Below are positions 1-7,730 of a stretch of 62,332 nucleotides of DNA, in pieces (within the stretch, counting starts at the first letter, position 1; the number at the start of each line of letters is the position of its first letter). The DNA is from HGM11788 sp964654945 (lineage in GTDB: Bacteria > Bacillota > Clostridia > Lachnospirales > CAG-274). The stretch lies in assembly GCA_964654945.1 (NCBI GenBank), contig CAZZLN010000005.1, positions 1 through 62,332 of the forward strand, read 5' to 3'. The translations under genes were made by a program, and so were the position numbers. The notes under the pieces are model-generated. The model was given only the letters and a program-made list of their open reading frames with translations, searched no databases and was not told the origin of the DNA.

Positions 1-179
1 AACAAAATGCTGATGTGGGTTGTGTTAATTAGGGATTTTTTTACAGCCCCTTTTTTTTAATTTTGGAATAAATTTTATTTTTAAAATACCATTGTTTCTG
101 ACTAATATATAAATAGCTTTTTATCGAAAATCAATAACAGAATTTAACCGGGTAAGAAAGTCCCCGCATCATAACAAAA
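1..179. other. Gene-free AT-rich start of window
   Basis: No open reading frame with a ribosome binding site was seen. It holds T-runs (about 42-60) that could be the tail of a terminator for a gene to the left of the window. Nothing else could be supported. Confidence 0.5.
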
Positions 180-209
180 GTGCAAGATTTGAACCGGCTT
201 GCACTTTTT
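180..209 (+). terminator. Rho-independent terminator in repeat copy A
   Basis: GTGCAAG (180-186) pairs with CTTGCAC (198-204), followed by TTTTT. It could end a transcript arriving from the left of the window. Confidence 0.65.
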
Positions 210-335
210 GTATGAGTAATGTCTATTTTAACGCTGTCTTTGATACAATACAATATAGGACAAATTCATAAAGTACAGAAGAACAGGGGCTTTTGGGATT
301 ATGCTTGACCACATCAGTCTGTTTATATATCTATT
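180..335. repeat. 156-bp direct repeat, copy A
   Basis: This stretch recurs at 919-1074, 739 bp away, with one difference seen (base 197 is G, the matching base 936 is T). It begins with a terminator-like hairpin (GTGCAAG / CTTGCAC then T5) and continues with about 125 bp of sequence of no recognised function. The two copies bracket the toxin-antitoxin-like locus. Confidence 0.9.
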
Positions 336-347
336 AGAAGAATAAAC

Positions 348-376
348 TTGTTTTTGTCAGAAAAATAAGATATAAT
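348..376 (+). promoter_or_regulatory. Promoter of small toxin mRNA (locus 1)
   Basis: TTGTTT (348-353), a 17-bp spacer and TATAAT (371-376). The predicted start is near A384, the first base of ACAAGAGGGA. The same ten bases begin the predicted antisense RNA. Confidence 0.6.
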
Positions 377-481
377 GGTTTATACAAGAGGGAATAACGG
401 GTCGGGCGTAAAACACATACAGTGTTTTACTGCTCGCCCAAGGCGGTTGTCCCCCCAATCTGAAAAGAGAGGGGGTTTGTT

Positions 482-544
482 ATGACAGAAGCTCAAATAA
501 CATTGTTATTACTGTTACTAATCATAATATACATAAAAAAATAA
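482..544 (+). CDS. Candidate type I toxin: 20-residue hydrophobic peptide
   Basis: A 63-nt frame starts MTEAQIT, continues with six Leu and three Ile, and ends YIKK: one short membrane-spanning segment with a basic tail. A strong GAGAGGGGG ribosome binding site lies about 6 nt before the ATG. The site can be buried, since CCCCC (452-456) faces GGGGG (471-475). A promoter at 348-376 drives it and a convergent antisense promoter lies at 632-660. The arrangement recalls the par/Fst locus of plasmid pAD1 and other Firmicutes type I modules with small membrane toxins (known biology); toxicity here is inference. A frameshifted relative lies at 20872-20933. I cannot assign it to a named toxin family. 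Confidence 0.6.
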   Translation: MTEAQITLLLLLLIIIYIKK

Positions 545-625
545 CCGCCCCATCCTCGCAAGATAAGCGGTTATTTAAAAATAACTTATAACTGTGAGGA
601 CAACCGTTCGGTTGCTCCCTCTTGT
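534..625 (-). ncRNA. Candidate antisense antitoxin RNA (locus 1)
   Basis: A near-consensus promoter at 632-660 predicts a start near 625. The RNA would run about 90 nt to the T-run left of the shared hairpin (539-576), so it is antisense to the last few toxin codons and the toxin mRNA 3' region. It opens with ACAAGAGGGA, identical to the predicted 5' end of the toxin mRNA, and contains CGGTTGTCC, also present in the toxin leader. It could therefore compete for the same pairing partner. Assigned from architecture only. Confidence 0.5.
539..576. terminator. Shared hairpin terminator of the convergent pair
   Basis: AAATAACCGC (539-548) pairs with GCGGTTATTT (567-576). Read leftwards it is followed by a T-run, so it is strongest for the antisense RNA. 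Read rightwards the T-tract is weak. Confidence 0.65.
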
Positions 626-631
626 AATTTA

Positions 632-660
632 ATGATAGCACAGATTTACTGTGTTGTCAA
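632..660 (-). promoter_or_regulatory. Antitoxin promoter with palindrome in the spacer
   Basis: On the minus strand TTGACA (660-655), 17 bp, TATCAT (637-632). The spacer contains CACAG-N5-CTGTG, an inverted repeat lying wholly between the -35 and -10 boxes, where a bound repressor would block polymerase. Confidence 0.65.
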
Positions 661-671
661 TTATTTTTTCG

Positions 672-703
672 AGTGCTTTGCCAAAATGGCAAAGCACTTT
701 TTT
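672..703 (+). terminator. Strong rho-independent terminator
   Basis: AGTGCTTTGCC / GGCAAAGCACT, 11 bp, 5-nt loop, then six T. No coding gene was found ending here. It may insulate the toxin locus from downstream DNA. Confidence 0.75.
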
Positions 704-847
704 GATTGGGTGGTTGATTAAATGTTTCCTAATTTACAGAGGATTGTCACCTGTAAAAAATCCAAATAATTGGGTATTGAGGTTAGACTTGAGAAAAATA
801 ATAAAGACACCTCTAAATTTATTATGTAAAAAATCAGACATTAAGTA

Positions 848-877
848 TTGACAAAATTATACACAATATGTTATAAT
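848..877 (+). promoter_or_regulatory. Orphan promoter reading into repeat copy B
   Basis: TTGACA (848-853), an 18-bp spacer, TATAAT (872-877). Both boxes are consensus. The only thing downstream is the hairpin at 919-948, so the transcript would be only about 65 nt. It could be a small RNA or the remains of a lost gene. Confidence 0.5.
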
Positions 878-918
878 ATAAACCGTAATCCATAATAGTA
901 AATTTTTTTTTACAAAGA

Positions 919-1074
919 GTGCAAGATTTGAACCTGCTTGCACTTTTTGTATGAGTAATGTCTATTTTAACGCTGTCTTTGATACAATACAATATAGGAC
1001 AAATTCATAAAGTACAGAAGAACAGGGGCTTTTGGGATTATGCTTGACCACATCAGTCTGTTTATATATCTATT
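919..1074. repeat. 156-bp direct repeat, copy B
   Basis: Near-identical to 180-335 (one mismatch seen). It again starts with a GTGCAAG/CTTGCAC hairpin and T5 at 919-948, which acts as a second terminator. Confidence 0.9.
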
Positions 1075-1192
1075 TATTTTTATAGTAATAAATAATTTTT
1101 TGTAAAAATACAAAATATGATTAAATATATTAATAAAGATTAGAGTCTGTTCTTGTTGAATTATAAAATGAAATTTTAAATATAAGCAAGCA

Positions 1193-1231
1193 GGGGTGTA
1201 AAAAACTTAAATTTTTTACACCCCGATTTTT
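1193..1231 (+). terminator. Terminator-like hairpin
   Basis: GGGGTGTAAAAAA pairs with TTTTTTACACCCC across a short loop, followed by GATTTTTT. The T-run is on the plus side, although the nearest gene (1239-2339) ends here on the minus strand. The hairpin may still serve both. Confidence 0.6.
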
Positions 1232-1238
1232 TGAAATT

Positions 1239-2339
1239 TTATTCAAGAGTAAGATTGAATATACCGTCTTTTCCATATTCACCTGTTATAGAAATTTTGC
1301 TGAAGCCTTTATTGCTGAGAATTTTTCTAATATCAGAAGCGTCATTAATAATATAGCCCTCTGTTTTAAATGTGAAATATGTTTTTGATTTTGAAAGACC
1401 GTCTGTAAGCAGCTTTTCAAGATCCTCATAACTGGTTACAACATAGTTGTTATAAATCTGATAGTTGTATATTGTTGCCGTACATTTAGGATAATTATCT
1501 CTTTCCCATGTATGATTAATTGAAATCATATCATCTGTTACATTAAAGAAATTATATCTCTGTCTGCCCTCAACATCAGGATAAGGGTCGTCGCTTGTAA
1601 CATCAACATGATAATAATCTCCGTCAATATTAACAATATTCCACATATGACCAACACCATTGACTTCACCTGTTATAATCTGTGAATCAATACCTGCAAG
1701 CTTGCACATAAGCTGGAATGTATTGGCATAAGCCTCGCATATACCCTCTCCGTCAGTTACAATACCAACAATACTATGAGCTCTCTGTGGAACATTATCA
1801 GTATACGCAGGACCGTATTTATAGTTTGAAACTATAAAATCATGAATTGCAAGCTCTTTTTCATAATCGCTGAAGCTTGTTCTTTTTATTTGGTTTACAA
1901 CATTATTAAGAGAAGTGAAAACCTGCTTTTCTTCTATAGTGAGCTTGTTATATAAGCTTCTGTTTTCACATACTCTTATCATTTTAAAATTAGGGTTATA
2001 ATCGAAGAAATATGTTACTGTGGAATATTCACTCTCAATTCTTCCCTTTGCTGAAATTGCTACATCATAGGATTCAAGATATTTAAGGTCATAAACTGAA
2101 GCATCAAAGTTTTTAATATTTAATGTTATGCTGTCTGATAAATCGTTATATGCACTGTATATTGAATTTTTCCACTGGTCGAAAGTTGAAACTGTTGATG
2201 CAGGTATTTCATTATAGGTGTAACCCTGAACATTTGCATATAAGCTTTTCCATGCACTTAGTGCATTGTCAAGATTATCAGCCATAACAGTCTGAACCAT
2301 CAAAACTGATGCAAAAATTACACTGAATACTTTTTTCAT
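1239..2339 (-). CDS. Secreted transglutaminase-like domain protein
   Basis: Of 366 residues, about the first 20 form a signal peptide (MKKVFSVIFASVLMVQTVMA), so it is exported. The central domain at about 165-255 is a transglutaminase/protease-like fold. GEGICEAYA gives the nucleophile Cys201, GHMWN gives His231 and YHVDVT gives Asp246, the expected triad in the expected order. In Gram-positive bacteria this fold acts as a peptidase or crosslinker on envelope proteins; the substrate here is unknown. The C-terminal 100 residues are not recognised. It is a single gene, convergent with the repeat region, with no wall anchor seen. Domain call high, function low. Confidence 0.8.
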   Translation of the reverse strand: MKKVFSVIFASVLMVQTVMADNLDNALSAWKSLYANVQGYTYNEIPASTVSTFDQWKNSIYSAYNDLSDSITLNIKNFDASVYDLKYLESYDVAISAKGRIESEYSTVTYFFDYNPNFKMIRVCENRSLYNKLTIEEKQVFTSLNNVVNQIKRTSFSDYEKELAIHDFIVSNYKYGPAYTDNVPQRAHSIVGIVTDGEGICEAYANTFQLMCKLAGIDSQIITGEVNGVGHMWNIVNIDGDYYHVDVTSDDPYPDVEGRQRYNFFNVTDDMISINHTWERDNYPKCTATIYNYQIYNNYVVTSYEDLEKLLTDGLSKSKTYFTFKTEGYIINDASDIRKILSNKGFSKISITGEYGKDGIFNLTLE

Positions 2340-2340
2340 A

Positions 2341-3051
2341 CTAATTTTCCTTTCTTTGCTTTATGTATTTCATTTCATTTTCATTAAGCTTGCGGCATTC
2401 TCCCTCTTTAAGAGAATTGTCAAGCTCAATTTCACCAAAGGCAGTACGTTTTAAATAAGTTATATTACACCCAAGTGCTTTAAACATTCTTTTAACCTGA
2501 TGGTATTTTCCTTCACTTATTTTCACAATGGCAGAGCTTTCTGAAAGTATATTTAATTCTGCACCTTTGCATACAAAGTCTTTAAGCTCTATTCCTTTGC
2601 TAAACTGATTTACGGCATCATCAGGCAGACTGCCCTCAAATTCTGCATAATAAGTTTTTTGAATATGTTTTTTTGGTGACAGAGTGTTATGAGCAAACTC
2701 TCCGTCATTTGATAACAATAACAGACCAAGGGTATCTTTGTCAAGTCTTCCTATTGGAAACAGTCCTTTGTTTTTGTATTTATCAGGAAGAATATCTATT
2801 ACTGTTTTGCAGCTTTTATCCTCAGTAGCCGATATAACTCCCCGGGGCTTGTTAAGCATAATGTAAATATATTTGCTATAATTTACTATATTATTTTTAA
2901 ATTTAATTATGTCATTTAACGGGTCAATCTTAACTGAACTATCCTTAATAACAGTGTTGTTGACGGTTATCAGTCCTGATTTTATTATTTTTTTAACCTC
3001 GCTTCTTGTGCCTTTGCCGCTGTCAGAAAGATATTTATCTAATCTTATCAT
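2341..3051 (-). CDS. RsuA/RluB-family rRNA pseudouridine synthase
   Basis: Isomerises a specific uridine in rRNA to pseudouridine. An S4 RNA-binding domain occupies about residues 1-45 (IRLDKYLSDSGKGTRSEV). The catalytic domain follows, with the family motif GRLDKDTLGLLLLSNDG, whose Asp is the nucleophile. I place the start at the ATG at 3051 because AGGAG lies 8 nt upstream and the S4 domain begins there. An upstream in-frame extension to 3102 adds an unrelated hydrophobic stretch without a ribosome binding site. 236 residues is normal for the family. RsuA (16S) and RluB (23S) types cannot be separated by eye. Confidence 0.88.
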   Translation of the reverse strand: MIRLDKYLSDSGKGTRSEVKKIIKSGLITVNNTVIKDSSVKIDPLNDIIKFKNNIVNYSKYIYIMLNKPRGVISATEDKSCKTVIDILPDKYKNKGLFPIGRLDKDTLGLLLLSNDGEFAHNTLSPKKHIQKTYYAEFEGSLPDDAVNQFSKGIELKDFVCKGAELNILSESSAIVKISEGKYHQVKRMFKALGCNITYLKRTAFGEIELDNSLKEGECRKLNENEMKYIKQRKEN

Positions 3052-3136
3052 AAATAATTCTCCTAAAATTTTAATGAAAAAGTAAAGAATTTCTATGTAC
3101 AAACTAAATTTAATTTGATATAATTATATTAAATAA

Positions 3137-3165
3137 TTGATAAATTGTCAAAAAATTATTATGAT
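3137..3165 (+). promoter_or_regulatory. Promoter before the 3196 gene and radA
   Basis: TTGATA, 17-bp spacer, TATGAT, about 30 nt before the AGGAGG ribosome binding site of the 3196 gene. Confidence 0.45.
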
Positions 3166-3195
3166 TAAATTAATTCTTTCAGGAGGATATTAAAA

Positions 3196-3606
3196 ATGGC
3201 AGTTATAAATGAAATAATAAGAGTGGAAGCAGACAACAGTTTAAGCTTTGGTAATTATGAGGCTGAAGTTAAACAGAAGGTTAATGATTTCGATGTTAAT
3301 GGAGATAAATATGTTGTAAGAACTTATAAAGAAGTTACAAGAATTACAAAAAATTCCGCTCTTCTTCTTGAAACAGTGCCCGGCTCTGCTATACATAATT
3401 TAAAGGTAAGTGAAAAGGCAACTACTTTTAAAGCAGAGGGGATTGGTGATACAAGCTTTACATTAGAGCTTGAAAACGACACAAACTACACTGTTTATGT
3501 TGATGATATTAATATTGGCAAAATTAAGACAAGCCTTGCAGGCAAAATTTCTTTCAGTGCTGAGTTATCAGATAAACCACAGTCTGTAAGAATTGAAAAA
3601 CATTAA
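3196..3606 (+). CDS. Conserved small protein upstream of radA, unknown function
   Basis: 136 residues without signal peptide or membrane segment. Alternating polar and hydrophobic strands (KATTFKAEG, SFTLELEND, YTVYVDDINIG) suggest an all-beta fold. A strong AGGAGGATATTAAAA ribosome binding site fixes the start. It ends 2 nt before radA, which has only a weak ribosome binding site, so the two are probably translationally coupled. From memory, similar proteins occur beside radA in other Clostridia, sometimes loosely labelled endosialidase-like; I would not use that label as a function. Confidence 0.7.
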   Translation: MAVINEIIRVEADNSLSFGNYEAEVKQKVNDFDVNGDKYVVRTYKEVTRITKNSALLLETVPGSAIHNLKVSEKATTFKAEGIGDTSFTLELENDTNYTVYVDDINIGKIKTSLAGKISFSAELSDKPQSVRIEKH

Positions 3607-3608
3607 TT

Positions 3609-4970
3609 ATGGCTAAGGTTAAAAGCAGGTTTATATGTCAAAATTGCGGATATGAAACCGTAAAATGGCTTGGCAAATGCCCTGACTGCGGGAGCTTTTC
3701 TTCTTTTGAGGAAGAAATTGTATCAGCTAAAAAAGACAGATATTCTTCTGCTGCTTTAAAAACAAGTAATAAATCAAAATTATTAAATGATATTACTGCT
3801 ACATCTGAAAGCAGAATTACCACAGGTATGGGTGAGCTTGACAGAGTTCTCGGAGGAGGACTTGTTGAGGGTTCCCTTACTCTTGTTGGCGGTGACCCGG
3901 GCATTGGCAAGTCAACACTTATTCTTCAGATTTGTCAGAAGCTTGGTGACCAAAACAAAAAAATTCTTTATGTATCAGGAGAAGAATCTCCTCAGCAGAT
4001 TAAAATGAGAGCTGACAGGCTTAAAATAACAACGGATAATCTTTATCTTTTGACAGAAACAAATTTAAGTGTTATCGAAGCTGCAATAAATGATTTAGAG
4101 CCTGATTATATTGTTATAGATTCTATTCAGACAATGTATATAGATGAGGTTGCATCTGCTCCGGGTTCTGTTACACAGGTTAGAGAATGTACTTCAAGAA
4201 TTATGCACATTGGAAAGGGCAATGGTATATCTGTAATAATTGTTGGACATGTTACTAAGGAGGGAGCTATTGCCGGTCCGAGAATTCTTGAACATATGGT
4301 AGATACTGTGTTGTATTTTGAGGGTGACAAAACTGCATCTTACAGACTTTTAAGGGCAGTTAAAAACAGATTTGGTGCCACAAATGAAATTGGCGTTTTT
4401 GAAATGGCATCAGAAGGACTTAAAGAAATATTAAATCCGTCTGAATATATGCTTTCAGGAAGACCTGTAAATGTATCAGGCTCTGTTGTTACCTGCAGTA
4501 TGGAGGGAAGCAGACCTCTTTTAATAGAGGTGCAGTCCCTTGTGAGCTTCACAAATTTTAATATGCCAAGAAGAATGGCTACAGGTATGGACTTTAACAG
4601 AGTTGTGCTTTTAATAGCAGTGCTGGAAAAAAGAGCAGGATTGCAGCTTGGAAGCTATGATATATATGTAAATATAACAGGCGGTATGAAAATTGCTGAA
4701 CCATCTCTTGATGCTGCTGTTGTTTCAGCCATTGCATCAAGCTACAGGAATGTGCCTGTTGCTGCCGATACAATTATATTTGGCGAAATTGGACTTACAG
4801 GAGAAACAAGAGCTGTTACTATGGCTGAAAAGAGAGTTTCAGAGGCAAAAAAGCTTGGTTTTAAAAAATGTATACTCCCTATGGCTAATTTAAAAGAAGC
4901 TAAAAGAGTAGAGGGGATAGAAATAATTGGAGCTGCAACGGTTGATGAACTGCTGGATGCGGCTTTATAA
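3609..4970 (+). CDS. radA: DNA repair protein RadA (Sms)
   Basis: A RecA-like ATPase that promotes branch migration in recombinational repair. The N-terminal zinc finger is Cys10, Cys13, Cys24 and Cys27. The Walker A motif GGDPGIGKS lies at 94-102, the RadA-specific KNRFG motif at 252-256, and the C-terminal third is the Lon-protease-like domain (GGMKIAEPSLDAAVVSAI). 453 residues is full length. It is cytosolic and acts on recombination intermediates. No separate promoter is seen between it and the preceding gene. Confidence 0.97.
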   Translation: MAKVKSRFICQNCGYETVKWLGKCPDCGSFSSFEEEIVSAKKDRYSSAALKTSNKSKLLNDITATSESRITTGMGELDRVLGGGLVEGSLTLVGGDPGIGKSTLILQICQKLGDQNKKILYVSGEESPQQIKMRADRLKITTDNLYLLTETNLSVIEAAINDLEPDYIVIDSIQTMYIDEVASAPGSVTQVRECTSRIMHIGKGNGISVIIVGHVTKEGAIAGPRILEHMVDTVLYFEGDKTASYRLLRAVKNRFGATNEIGVFEMASEGLKEILNPSEYMLSGRPVNVSGSVVTCSMEGSRPLLIEVQSLVSFTNFNMPRRMATGMDFNRVVLLIAVLEKRAGLQLGSYDIYVNITGGMKIAEPSLDAAVVSAIASSYRNVPVAADTIIFGEIGLTGETRAVTMAEKRVSEAKKLGFKKCILPMANLKEAKRVEGIEIIGAATVDELLDAAL

Positions 4971-4981
4971 AGAAAAAATAC

Positions 4982-5010
4982 TAGACATATTTGTATATTT
5001 GTTGTAAAAT
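4982..5010 (+). promoter_or_regulatory. Promoter of the SEC-C/tsaC/rpiB/upp group
   Basis: TAGACA, 17 bp, TAAAAT, followed by an AGGAGG ribosome binding site at about 5031. Confidence 0.5.
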
Positions 5011-5046
5011 AATTAAAGCAAATATTGCTTAGGAGGAAAAACTGAA

Positions 5047-5547
5047 ATGACTTTATACGAACAATGGATTACCTCTGCTTACAATAAAAATGGCAGAATT
5101 AATAATGTACTTTGGAATGATTATCTTCCGAAAGAGCAGAAGATTTATGAAGATATTCTTGAAAATAAAATTACTGAATTAAAGGGTACTGTTAAAGAAA
5201 TAGCTGAAAAGTACAATGTTCCGATAACTTATATTGTAGGTTTTGCAGATGGTATTAATGATTTGCAAAATCCGCCGGTTAATCTTGAAAATTTAACAGA
5301 AGATACAGAGCTTAATATTAATATTGACTTTAAGACTCTTTATAAGAAAATGGTTGAATATAAAGCAGACCATTTATATTCTTTATCTCAGTGGAAAGAT
5401 ATTTTTTCCGAGGAAGAACTTGAAAAATATTATAAAGAACAAAAGCGTTCAAAAACTGTAGTAAATAATAAAGAAAAGGTTGGCAGAAATGACCCTTGTC
5501 CTTGCGGCAGCGGCAAAAAATACAAAAAATGTTGTGGTGCAAAATAA
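5047..5547 (+). CDS. SEC-C motif protein
   Basis: 166 residues. The last 20 or so are a SEC-C zinc motif (GRNDPCPCGSGKKYKKCCG), as at the end of SecA, where it binds zinc and SecB or the ribosome. The helical N-terminal 120 residues (from LYEQWITSAYNKNG) are not recognised beyond resemblance to small SEC-C proteins of Firmicutes. An AGGAGGAAAAACTGAA ribosome binding site precedes the ATG. The gene abuts the TTG start of the next gene, indicating an operon. The role is unknown; binding to ribosomes or export machinery is inferred from the tail only. Confidence 0.8.
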   Translation: MTLYEQWITSAYNKNGRINNVLWNDYLPKEQKIYEDILENKITELKGTVKEIAEKYNVPITYIVGFADGINDLQNPPVNLENLTEDTELNINIDFKTLYKKMVEYKADHLYSLSQWKDIFSEEELEKYYKEQKRSKTVVNNKEKVGRNDPCPCGSGKKYKKCCGAK

Positions 5548-6609
5548 TTGGATACTATAATTTCTAAAGTTGATTTTGAAAATCCCTTAAAAAATATAGA
5601 TATACTGAATAAGGCCGCTGAAATTATTAAATCAGGCGGTCTTGTGGCATTTCCTACTGAAACTGTGTATGGTCTTGGGGGTGACGGACTCAATCCTTCA
5701 GCATCAAAAAAAATTTATAAAGCTAAAGGCAGACCGTCTGATAATCCCCTTATTCTCCATATTTCGGATATATCAGAACTTGATAAACTGGTATATGATG
5801 TAAATGAAAATGCCAAAAAGCTTATGTCAGCTTTTTGGCCCGGACCTCTTACACTTATATTTAAGAAAAAGGATATTGTGCCTTTCGAAACCACAGGCGG
5901 ACTTAATACAGTTGCAGTCAGGTATCCTGAAAATAAGGTGGCAAATCTTTTTATAAAGCTTTGTAAAACCCCTGTTGCCGCACCAAGCGCAAACACATCA
6001 GGCAGACCGTCGCCTACAAGGGCATCTCATGTTGAATTTGATTTAAAAGGCAAAATAGATATGATAATTGACGGAGGTCATTGTGAATTTGGACTTGAAT
6101 CAACAATTGTAGATGTATCCGAAAATGATACTCCATGTCTTTTAAGGCCCGGGTCTATAACTTTTGAAATGCTTAATGAAGTTCTGGGAAATATAAATGT
6201 GGATAAGGCTGTGGTTACAAAGCTTGAAAAAGGAGAAGCACCAAAAGCTCCGGGTATGAAATATACTCATTATTCTCCAAGTGCAGATGTTGTTATTGTT
6301 CGCGGAAGTGATGAAAATGTTGTTAAAAAAATTAATGAGCTTATTGAACAGGCTAATTCACAGGGATTAAAAACAGGTGTAATTGCTACAGAAGAAAACA
6401 AAGATAAATATAAAAATACAGATATACTTGTTGTAGGAACTAAATCAGAACCTGCAACTATAGCTGCCAATCTGTTTAAAATGCTTAGAAAATGTGATTA
6501 TCATAAAATTGAAAAGGTTTATGCTGAAGGACTTAAAGAAGATGAGCTTGGACTTGCTATTATGAACAGGCTGAAAAAGGCGGCAGGCTATTCTATACTT
6601 GACGTATAA
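5548..6609 (+). CDS. tsaC: Threonylcarbamoyl-AMP synthase (Sua5/TsaC type)
   Basis: Makes L-threonylcarbamoyladenylate from threonine, bicarbonate and ATP for the t6A37 modification of ANN-decoding tRNAs. The YrdC domain shows FPTETVYGLG (about 35-44), the SANTSGRPSPT loop, ESTIVDV and RPGSIT. The C-terminal Sua5 domain follows KAPGMKYTHYSP, making this the long 353-residue form. The likely start is TTG directly after the preceding stop; no good ribosome binding site is visible, suggesting coupling to the SEC-C gene. rpiB and upp follow in the same direction. Confidence 0.93.
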   Translation: MDTIISKVDFENPLKNIDILNKAAEIIKSGGLVAFPTETVYGLGGDGLNPSASKKIYKAKGRPSDNPLILHISDISELDKLVYDVNENAKKLMSAFWPGPLTLIFKKKDIVPFETTGGLNTVAVRYPENKVANLFIKLCKTPVAAPSANTSGRPSPTRASHVEFDLKGKIDMIIDGGHCEFGLESTIVDVSENDTPCLLRPGSITFEMLNEVLGNINVDKAVVTKLEKGEAPKAPGMKYTHYSPSADVVIVRGSDENVVKKINELIEQANSQGLKTGVIATEENKDKYKNTDILVVGTKSEPATIAANLFKMLRKCDYHKIEKVYAEGLKEDELGLAIMNRLKKAAGYSILDV

Positions 6610-6641
6610 TAAATATAAAATTCAGAAGGGAGGCAGTTTTT

Positions 6642-7070
6642 ATGATAGGCTTAGGTTGTGACCATGGCGGACTTGAACTCAAAAAAACAGTTATTGATTA
6701 TTTAGAAAAAAACGGATATGAATATAAGGATTATGGTACTTACACAAGTGACAGCTGTGATTATCCGATATATGGAAAGGCTGTTGCAAATGCAGTTGTC
6801 AGCGGCGAATGTGATAAAGGTATTATAATCTGCGGTACAGGTATTGGCATATCGATAGCTGCCAACAAGATTAAGGGGATAAGAGCTGCTCTTTGCGGTG
6901 ATGTGTTTAGTGCAAAGGCTACAAGAGAGCATAATGATGCAAATATTCTTGCTATGGGCGCAAGAGTTATTGGACCCGGACTTGCCATTGAAATTGTAAA
7001 GGCTTTTCTTGAAACTGAGTTTTCAAATGATGAACGACATATCAGACGTATAAATATGATTGAAGATTAG
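6642..7070 (+). CDS. rpiB: Ribose-5-phosphate isomerase B
   Basis: Interconverts ribose 5-phosphate and ribulose 5-phosphate in the non-oxidative pentose phosphate pathway. The RpiB/LacAB fold is shown by GCDHGG at 5-10, the active-site Cys64 in IIICGTGIGISIAANK and EHNDANILAMGAR at 96-108. 142 residues is normal. A GGGAGG ribosome binding site precedes the ATG. Being next to upp, it fits ribose and nucleotide supply. Confidence 0.95.
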   Translation: MIGLGCDHGGLELKKTVIDYLEKNGYEYKDYGTYTSDSCDYPIYGKAVANAVVSGECDKGIIICGTGIGISIAANKIKGIRAALCGDVFSAKATREHNDANILAMGARVIGPGLAIEIVKAFLETEFSNDERHIRRINMIED

Positions 7071-7082
7071 GGAGGACACAAT

Positions 7083-7709
7083 ATGAGCAATTTATATGTT
7101 ATTGAACATCCGTTAGTACAGAGCAAACTTGCTCGTCTTAGAAACAAGGATACAAACAACAAAGAATTTAGAGAGCTTGTCAGTGAGATTTCAGCACTTT
7201 TATGCTATGAAGCTACAAAGGATATGACAACAAAAGATGTTAAAATTGAAACTCCTTTAGCAGAGGCTGATGGAAAGGTTATGGATCTTGATATTGGTAT
7301 TGTGCCTATTTTAAGAGCAGGTATAGGTATGGTTGAGGGTATTATTGACCTTATTCCTAATGCAAGAATAGGTCATATTGGTCTTTACAGAGATCCTAAT
7401 ACTTTTATGCCTATTGAATATTACTGTAAGCTGCCTGATAATGTTGACAATCTTGAAATTTTTGTACTTGAACCTATGATGGCTACAGGCGGTACTGCTT
7501 CAGCAGCTATTCAGTTTTTAAAAGAAAGAAATGCAAAAAATATTAAATATATGTGCTTAATCTGCACAGCAGACAGTGTTAAAAAGCTTCAGGACGATCA
7601 TCCTGATGTTGATGTTTATTGTGCTGCTCTTGACAGACAGATTAGTGAAGATGGTTACATTGTTCCGGGTCTTGGTGATGCAGGGGACAGAATGTTTGGA
7701 ACTAAGTAA
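7083..7709 (+). CDS. upp: Uracil phosphoribosyltransferase
   Basis: Salvages uracil with PRPP to UMP. 208 residues, the usual length. The PRPP-binding loop EPMMATGGTASAAI lies at about 128-141 and the uracil-binding C-terminus GLGDAGDRMFGT is complete. AGGGAGGAC lies before the ATG, 12 nt after rpiB. The pair is probably co-transcribed. Confidence 0.97.
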   Translation: MSNLYVIEHPLVQSKLARLRNKDTNNKEFRELVSEISALLCYEATKDMTTKDVKIETPLAEADGKVMDLDIGIVPILRAGIGMVEGIIDLIPNARIGHIGLYRDPNTFMPIEYYCKLPDNVDNLEIFVLEPMMATGGTASAAIQFLKERNAKNIKYMCLICTADSVKKLQDDHPDVDVYCAALDRQISEDGYIVPGLGDAGDRMFGTK

Positions 7710-7730
7710 TAAACTTCGGAGGATGGAATT

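Noticed and set aside
651..851. 66-codon plus-strand frame
   Set aside because: It runs through the terminator at 672-703, has no ribosome binding site and no recognisable protein character.
2341..3102. Long form of the pseudouridine synthase
   Set aside because: The extra 17 residues precede the S4 domain and lack a ribosome binding site; the start at 3051 has AGGAG.
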